A DNA stretch of 64,000 bases, taken from positions 67,310,951-67,374,950 of the forward strand of contig NC_081553.1 in NCBI RefSeq assembly GCF_963082655.1. The letters are read 5' to 3'. Positions 57,441-64,000 of this stretch are shown one piece after another. The first letter of the stretch is position 1. Each line of letters opens with the position of its first letter. This stretch comes from Stomoxys calcitrans. Its lineage: Eukaryota > Arthropoda > Insecta > Diptera > Muscidae. A program made the translations under genes and the position numbers. The notes beneath the pieces were generated by a model, which saw nothing but the letters and a program-made list of their open reading frames with translations, was not told the DNA's origin and searched no databases.

Positions 57441-58250
57441 ATACATCCGATTCGCACCATTATTGAATTGCATGTTGAAAACCATAGTAGAAGTCATTGG
57501 GTAATATTTCAGTCCATTCGGATAACAATTGCGCCTTCTGGGGCTCAAGAAACATATTCGGGAGATCGGTTTCTATGGGAGCAGTATAAGGTTATAGATG
57601 GATTAAGATCATATTGAAGGTCATAAGAGAAGCCGTTGCACAAAATTTTAGTCAAATCGGATAAGAATTGCGCCCTCTAATGGCTCAGGAAGTCAAGACC
57701 CCAGATCGATTTATATGGCAGCTATATCAGGTTATTGGCCGATTTGAACTATACTTAGCACAGTTGTTGGAAGCCATAAGAAAACACTTCATGCAAAATT
57801 TCAGTCAAATCGGATAAGAATTGCGCCCTCTAGAGGCTCAAGAAGTCAAGACTCCAGATCGGTTTACATGGCAGCTATATCAGGTTATTGACCGATTTGA
57901 ACTAAACTTAACACAGTTGTTGGAAGTCATAAGAAAACACTTCATGTTAAATTTCTGCCAAATCGGATAATAATTGCGCCCTCTAGAGGCTCAAGAAGAC
58001 AAGATCCAAAATCGGTTTATATCAAAACATGGACTTATATGGCTAATTTAGAAAACCAACCGACCTACACTAACAAGATATATATATATATATATATATA
58101 TAAAACTTCAAGAGTCCAGCTTTACTCCTTCGAAAGTTAGCGTGCTTTCGACAAGCGGACGGACGAATTTGTTAAATATCGCCCAGCTCGGACCATGTTT
58201 GGTTATAGCAGCCATATAGACCGATCTACCGATATAATCCCGATGTATTC
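57441..58250 (-). mobile_element. DINE-like element, family C, with (TA)n
   Basis: Three to four units with AATTGCGCCCTCTAGAGGCT, CAAGAAGTCAAGAC and GGTTTACATGGCAGCTATAT. A (TA)n run lies at 58079-58102 and the truncated head at about 58120-58160. A family B scrap (GCAGCCATATAGACCGATCT) follows near 58205-58230. Confidence 0.75.
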
Positions 58251-58914
58251 ATTAAGTCAGATTTTAACTTTGCTGTAGGATGATCATGATTTATCGCCGT
58301 ACAAAGATTTAAGTTCATCAGTGACCTCTTGTCGTGATAATCCACGTCGAAAGTTGTGAAAAATGGTCGCTCAGAAATGTTGACGAGTTAATTCCTTTTT
58401 TTAGTGTTTTAAGTCACTTTATATAACACAAATGGTCGTCGTATGTCAAAACGTTCTAAGTACGATTATACTAGAAAACGTCAAACTTTCCAATGGAAAT
58501 GTCGGATTGCACTTGTCCCGGAACTTTTATAGCACCACTCGTATTCATCATTCGCGATGCCTTATAAAAGTCACAGTTTCAGCAAAATCGTGTATTAAAT
58601 ACGCTTTTAAGAGTGTATGTAGGAGCTTTGTTTTAATATGGTACGATTGGAAAATAGATCAAGCTATCTAATATAACTCACTGTTTCAAATTTAAACGGA
58701 ATCGGATAATAAATGTGCCTTTTATGGGCTTAAAACCCTTTAAGCGAATATAAGTCATATATATGACAGCTATGTCTAAGTATGGTCTGATCTGGACCAT
58801 ATTTTGGTCCCATATCTACCCACAAAATTTCTGTAAAATCAGCCAAAAACGGAAGTTCTTAGGCGACTAATTGGGAGGTCGGCGTGCTTTGTATTGCTTT
58901 AATTGGCTATGAAA
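58251..58914. other. Unassigned sequence with a decayed family A/B fragment
   Basis: Near 58570-58870 the words CGGAATCGGATAATAAATGT, GCCTTTTATGGGCTTAAAAC and TATGACAGCTATGTCTAAGT mark an old DINE-like unit or two. The rest is unassigned. Confidence 0.45.
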
Positions 58915-60830
58915 GAACATCTGTTCCACTAGCCGAACGTAGAATAGCATTCCAAGCGCCCCGATCTTCTGCGCTCATTTTATAATCTCTGACACCAAGT
59001 TTCGAGGTGTCTCCCACCACTTGATCTCTCCATTGGGCTTTTGGTCACCAAGGATTGCGTGTACCACCGTATTTGCCTTCAAAAGACTTCTTTGCTGGAG
59101 CTTCTCCATCCATTCTGACAGCATGACCTAGCCGACGGAGTTGTTGTATTTTGATACGTGTAACTATGACATCGTCGTTATAGAGCTCATACAGCTCGTG
59201 GTTCATACGACGTCTATATTCTCCATTAACGCCAACTGGTCCACATATTTTACGAAGAATCTTTCTCTCAAATACTCCAAGCACTGCCTCGTCTGCTTCC
59301 ACAAGTACCCATGCTTCAGAACTATATAACTGCACGGGTAGTATCAGTATCTTGTATAGTGTAATCTTCGTCTGTCGAGAAGTGGCCTTGTTTTTAAACT
59401 GCTTACTTAATCCAAAGTAGCATCTGTTTGCCAGTACTATTCTTCTCTTTATCTCAAAACTAGTATCATTCGTTTCGGTTACAGTGGTATCTAGGTAGAT
59501 AAAGTTGCCGACTATCTCAGAGTTGAGGTTCCCAACTTTTTACATTTTCTTTATCTGCTCGGTTGTACAAGGCGTTTTGGGTATCAACTCCCATCCATTT
59601 TGTTTTATCTCCATTGACTGCCAGACTCATATTCACTGATTCTCTTTAGATTCTTTTAAAGGCTGCGGTTACTACTTTCGGTGACCGACCTATGATATCG
59701 ATATCGTCGGCATAGGCGAGTAGCATGTGCTCTCTCGTGATTAGTGTGCCATATCTACTCACATCTCCATCTCGTATAATCTTCTCCAGCAGGATATTAA
59801 AGAGATCACACGATAGACTGTCTCCTAGTCTGAAATCTCGTTTGATATTAAATGGTTCGGAGAGATTCTTTTCTATTCTTACTGAGGAACGCGTATCAGC
59901 AAGTGTCATCCTGCAGAGTCTTATTAATTTTGCAGGGATACCAAACTCAGACATGGCTTGAAATACCTTTGAACGTAAAGGAGTATCGAAGGCGGCTTTG
60001 TAGTCAACAAAGAGGTGGTAGGTGTTGATTTGTCCTTCTCGGGTCTTTTTCAGGATTTGGCGCAGTGTGAATATCTGTTCTAGGGTGGATTTACCTGGTC
60101 TAAAGCCGCATTGATAGAGCACAATTATCTCATTGACTTTAGGTTTTAATCTTTCACACAGTACGTTCGAGAGTATCTTGTATGCGATTGGGAGGATATT
60201 TTATTCTTCTGTAGTTGGCACATTCCGTCTTGTCTCCTTGCTTGTGTACGGGTATCCTAAGGTTCCAATCATCGGGTATGCGTTTTTCTAGTCAAATTGC
60301 GCAGGCGAGCTAAAGCATATGCCTTATCAGCGTGTCACCTCCGGTCTTAATCAGTTCATCCAGCAACGCATCGGCTCCTCCTGCCTTATTGCTTTTCAGC
60401 CGGATATTTTCTACATGGACCTCTGACTGAACATTCTATACCATCATCAGGAATTGGTTTCACGTTATCCTCTTCGCCGCTGTTGTCGGACACTTGCAGC
60501 TGAGTAAAATGTTCTTTCCATATCCTCAGGACATTATCTGTATCAGTTACCACATGTCCTTCTTTGTCTCTGCAGGAGATGCCTGTACCAATGCCATTGG
60601 TTTGATGTTTGATTCGTTGGTCAAATTTCCGGACTTCATTCTGACTCCTGTACATCTCAACTTTCACACACTCACGTCTTTCCATTTCCTTCTTCTTTAT
60701 GCGGAATATACGTTTCTCCTCTCTGTGTTGCTGCTGATTACAGGGGTGCTCTGTATGCTGCATTCCTGGGCAAAAACTGCTGTTTTAGCAAGCATTTTTG
60801 CTGGTTTGAATAACAAATTTGTTTGATTGT
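58915..60830 (-). pseudogene. Non-LTR retrotransposon ORF2 relic with reverse transcriptase
   Basis: Minus-strand order: 60763-60386 linker (NEVRKFDQRIKHQTNGIGTG, NVLRIWKEHFTQLQVSDNSG); 60122-59646 reverse transcriptase (CGFRPGKSTLEQIFTLRQIL, the HLFVDYKAAFDTPL first catalytic Asp, RDFRLGDSLSCDLFNILL, LLAYADDIDIIGRS with the YADD box at 59703-59714); 59335-59045 C-terminal part (LGVFERKILRKICGPVGVNG, IQQLRRLGHAVRMDGEAP); and a terminal RDYKMSAEDRGAWNAILRSA then a stop near 58910. Frames are broken by stops and shifts, and no endonuclease is seen upstream, so it is a 5'-truncated dead copy. The layout without RNase H suggests an RTE-like group; the clade is uncertain. Confidence 0.85.
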
Positions 60831-60834
60831 AACG

Positions 60835-61100
60835 GCCCAATAAGTTATATCTGGATTTCGGTTTATATGCGATCTATATCACGTTATAGATCGATTCATA
60901 CCATACTTGACACATTTGTTGAAGGTCATAAAAGAACACCATAGGCACAATTTAAACCAACCCCTATGACTTTTTTGTGGCAGTTATATCAGAACACCGA
61001 CCCGAAAAATACCCATTCTATTTTTACTATCTGTTTGCTCATAGAATCGTTTTAAATGCCTGCAATGACTTTTACACCGTTCCAACGTTTCTATAGGCCA
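60835..61100 (-). mobile_element. DINE-like scrap, family C variant
   Basis: TTTCGGTTTATATGCGATCT, ATATCACGTTATAGATCGAT and CTTGACACATTTGTTGAAGG form about one unit, decaying after 61000. Confidence 0.55.
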
Positions 61101-62169
61101 CATCGGATTCACTTTCATTTGCTACTTTTAAAGCAAGTTGTCCCAAAATTTGTTTATGATCAACCTATACAGATTTACAATGGGTTTATTGCCACTGCTA
61201 CCTGAGAAAGAAGTGAAAACAAACCGTCGAGTTGGATAAATAATCGGACTTTAACAAATTCACATTTAGCGCTAAAACAAACATCAAACTTGTTGTTGTT
61301 ATTGAATTTGGATGGAAAAACTGCACAAATGAAAAACCAAACTAGTGGTAAAATTCCATAAAACTCCTTGAACATGAAAAACCAGTCGGTCGCCAACATG
61401 AAGATCTGTGACTTTGACATTCACAATCAATTCACAAAAAAATAGTAATAACAACAAAAGCAGCAACAATTTTCATACAGGCTCAGAAGTACGAGTATCA
61501 GTATGTCACGAGACAGTTAGTTAGTCAATGGATGGTGAATATATTCAGCCATATTAGCCTATTATTAAGTCTACGAGGGTTGTGCAATACAATGAGAAAA
61601 GTTTTTAAGAAAGGTTTGTTTCAGTGTTATTATGTATTAGTTGGCCCGGGGTTCTTCGCCACAACCGTATGAGTTTGCGGCCCCTTTTGAGATGGTCCAA
61701 ATTTGAAAATTATTTATATTCGTATTTAACTCCTAATTAACTTTCACTAGATTCCCATAACGTCGCATTTTTTTTTAATTTTTAAGACATCAATGAAAAA
61801 GTTCCACAGGGACCTTGAAAAAAGTCCCCAGGGACCTTGAAAAAAGTCCCCAGGTACCTTCTTACCCGCCGTAGGGCTAAATACTTCGTTAATTTCGTAT
61901 GTACCTACCACCAAGGAATAGGGAAAGGTATTGGGAAAGAGAATGTCAAATGAATTTTGGCGATTCCCCAGCCTTGCACCAAAAATAACCCCAAACGAAT
62001 ATATAGGCCAACTTGAGATTTAAATAAAAGAATTTGGGAGCGGGTTTTTAAATTTGTTTGTTCAGTATAGACTGAAAAACGGCTAAACATTTTTTCTTGA
62101 AATGTTCACAGATTGTGTAGGTTGATCTGGAAGGAGTAAGAGATTATATAATTTTTTGATATCATCGAA
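61101..62169. other. Unassigned sequence with a short minisatellite
   Basis: AGGGACCTTGAAAAAAGTCC, CC occurs twice in tandem at about 61807-61852 with a third partial copy on each side. No gene is seen. Minus frame 61175-61420 has no recognised domain. Confidence 0.45.
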
Positions 62170-62410
62170 CTTTTCTTCTTTTTAGTTTCAGATACGTAAT
62201 CTACTCTCAAATACCTTTCATTTGAACACCATATACTCATGATAAGCTAATATCACGATTTGGAGACTGGTTTAGGGGGTTGGGCGGCCCCCCATTCCTT
62301 GGACCTAATTTTTAATGTCATATTCGAAGTTTTATCCCAAATATCTTTCATTTGAGTCCCTTATGTGCATGATCATCCACAATGCATATTTGAGGCGGTT
62401 TAGGGCACTT
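62170..62410 (+). repeat. Repeat family E fragment
   Basis: AATCTACTCTCAAATACCTT, TCATTTGAACACCATATACT and GGGTTGGGCGGCCCCCCATT match units at 47.6-48.7 kb. Confidence 0.65.
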
Positions 62411-62479
62411 TGGGCAGAAAGAAAAGAAAAAGACAGAAGGAGTCGGGAAACCCAGTGTCAAAATTCAAATTTACCAGAT

Positions 62480-64000
62480 TACAGAAGAAAGGAGGGCCTA
62501 CTCCCCTGCAGACCCGGACAGGAACACAACAAGTCCTTAATAGTCTCCTTCTCATCCTCATCGAGGCAACTCGTACAGACGTCATAGTGCGGTATCCCCA
62601 CGCGCCGCCATGCGGCCTATGGCACAGTGTCTGGTTATGACCTCTGTCAAAGTACTTATCCACCTCTTATTGAACGCCAGCAACTCCCTCGTCCTCCTCT
62701 GGTCGATGACTGGCCATAGCGCCTTCGCAGTCCGGCAACCATCTACCGAGTCCCACCTCGCCACCGACGTTGCCCTGGCTATCCCATCTACTGTGTTCAG
62801 TAGGTCGACAAATGCCACGTAGGCAAGACCGATGACTTGTCCGCCCGGCGCAGTCGAACCCCTACTGGCGCACTCGTCCGCCCTCTAATTTCCTGCAATA
62901 CCCTCATGCCTAGGAACCCATGTCAGCGTCACATCGTGGGCCTGGAGCCAATACCATCCTCGACCCCAAGGCCTTGAGCGCCGCAATACTGTCCACATAA
63001 ATTCTGAGTTTCGAGGCAGTGGCCTTGCGGCCGCTGCAATGGCACAGACCTCTTACTAAAAGACCGTACACTCGTTCGGCATTCTCAGAGACATACTGAT
63101 ATTGAATACACCAGATTAGACCCCCAATCCAGTCCCTGATTCCATCTTGGAGCCATCTGTGTAGATCGAGGTCTCATCCTCCTCAAGCACACCATCCGCC
63201 CTCCATTCATCCCTCTCAGGAAAACGAATCGCGAATGCCCTCACTCCAGTCGGCACTGGTGCCAGTTAGTCGGAGATCCTCCTCAGTCTACCCTCCGTAT
63301 CCATAACACCCAGAATCGAATTGTGGCAACAACCATCCTCCTTCAGCATGCCGAGCTCTCTCAGCCTAAGCGCGACCCTGGCGGCGCAGTTCCAAAAATA
63401 GGCCCCAATGGGCAGCATATCCATCATCGCTTTCAGGCCTGCAGTGCGCATCTCAGCCTTCCTGTGATCTCGACGCAGGCAAGTGTCTGGACCTTCTCGA
63501 ACTCCTTCGCAAGCGTCCTCTTCCCTACCAGTACTCTATAGACCAGTACTGGCCTCACGATGGCCGTATAGGGAGAATCCCCGTGCGGTCCAGTTCAGGC
63601 CTCCAGTGCGGATCTCAACGTTCCTGTGATCCCGACGCAGGCCAGTCTCTGGACCTTCTCGAACTCCTTCGCACGCGTCCTCTTCCCTACCAGTGCTCTA
63701 TAGACCAGTACTGGTCTCACGATGCCCGTATAGGGAGAATCACCGTGCGGCGACTATCGTCCCAATCTCTACATTATTGAAAGCTCCCTTTATATCTAAA
63801 AAGGTAGCCAAAGGGTTATCCTTCTGTCGGAGAGACGTCTCCATATCCTGTACCACCTCGTGAAGGGCCGTCTCCACCGATCTGCCTTTCGGGTATGCGT
63901 GTTATACCCCACTGAAGTTCTACGGCGTCAGTCCCCCTCTCACCTTCAGGTCAATCAATCTTTCCAGCGTTTTAAGCAAAACCGATGACAGACTATTAGG
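62480..64000 (-). pseudogene. Non-LTR retrotransposon ORF2 relic (RT start, RNase H), R1/LOA-like
   Basis: Minus-strand order from the window end: LLSSVLLKTLERLIDLKVRG, then RSVETALHEVVQDMETSLRQ, then LATFLDIKGAFNNV (first RT catalytic Asp), then a jump to a thumb-like RPVLVYRALVGKR, EFEKVQRLACVGITG block present twice with a 162-bp offset. The central palm with the YADD box is missing. RPERDEWRAD-like sequence then leads into SIYTDGSKMESGTGLG (RNase H, about 63170-63120), DVTLTWVPRHEGIAGN, and the Cys end CTSCLDEDEKETIKDLLCSC near 62520-62570. Many stops make it non-functional. It continues beyond the window. Confidence 0.85.

Overview
The window reads as nuclear DNA of a higher (calyptrate, probably muscid) fly with a repeat-swollen genome. 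This is inferred from the AT-rich base composition, the fly-type Osiris gene, dense INE-1/DINE-like repeats, mariner/piggyBac/LINE remnants and fly-style splice sites. The species cannot be fixed from the sequence alone. There are no operons, CRISPR arrays, rRNA genes or intact tRNA genes.

Only one host gene is strongly supported: a four-exon Osiris-family (DUF1676) gene on the + strand at 35135-38941. It encodes a 401-residue secreted or membrane protein with a signal peptide, Gln-rich linker, Cys pair, basic-hydrophobic segment and a His/Tyr/Gly-rich tail. Its exons keep phase across every junction. Its 2.5-kb second intron is filled with repeat arrays and an antisense frameshifted ORF. The ATG sits 4 bp after a strong splice acceptor, so an upstream 5'UTR exon is expected. 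Weaker candidates are a minus-strand signal-peptide exon near 33.6 kb and a Cys-rich minus-strand region near 50 kb.

Most of the rest is transposon-derived. About twenty segments are DINE/INE-1-like (non-autonomous Helentron) elements. They have a TA-rich head, a GTCY microsatellite and central tandem repeats; in the three best-measured families (A, B, C) the repeat period is close to 153 bp. They occur at 1-570, 3728-5442, 6536-8800, 11983-12870, 15905-16702, 18872-19760, 21578-22740, 25819-27537, 29441-33145, 35805-37430, 40400-45452, 46493-46660, 48795-49742, 50608-51840, 53976-55112 and 57441-58250. Between and inside them lie four copies of a 237-bp-class mariner-type MITE, a tRNA-derived SINE, a three-copy family rich in ATACC/GGTAT dyads, a repeat family with GC-rich ends (46.7-48.8 kb, 51.8-53.2 kb), a mariner-like transposase relic (23.7-24.5 kb) and four 5'-truncated non-LTR retrotransposon relics (6.8, 22.7, 58.9 and 62.5 kb to the window end).

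The most interesting structures are: a TTAA-flanked piggyBac-like element (25651-27714) carrying a nested DINE array bracketed by 73-bp direct repeats; a 21-bp minisatellite organised into 147-bp (7x21) higher-order units (15.1-15.65 kb); a pre-miRNA-like hairpin at 11190-11273; an 87-bp-arm inverted repeat with a tRNA-like B box (11686-11982); and an open 51-codon frame maintained through the 153-bp repeats, producing repeat ORFs that mimic genes. I see no convincing new multi-gene biological system.
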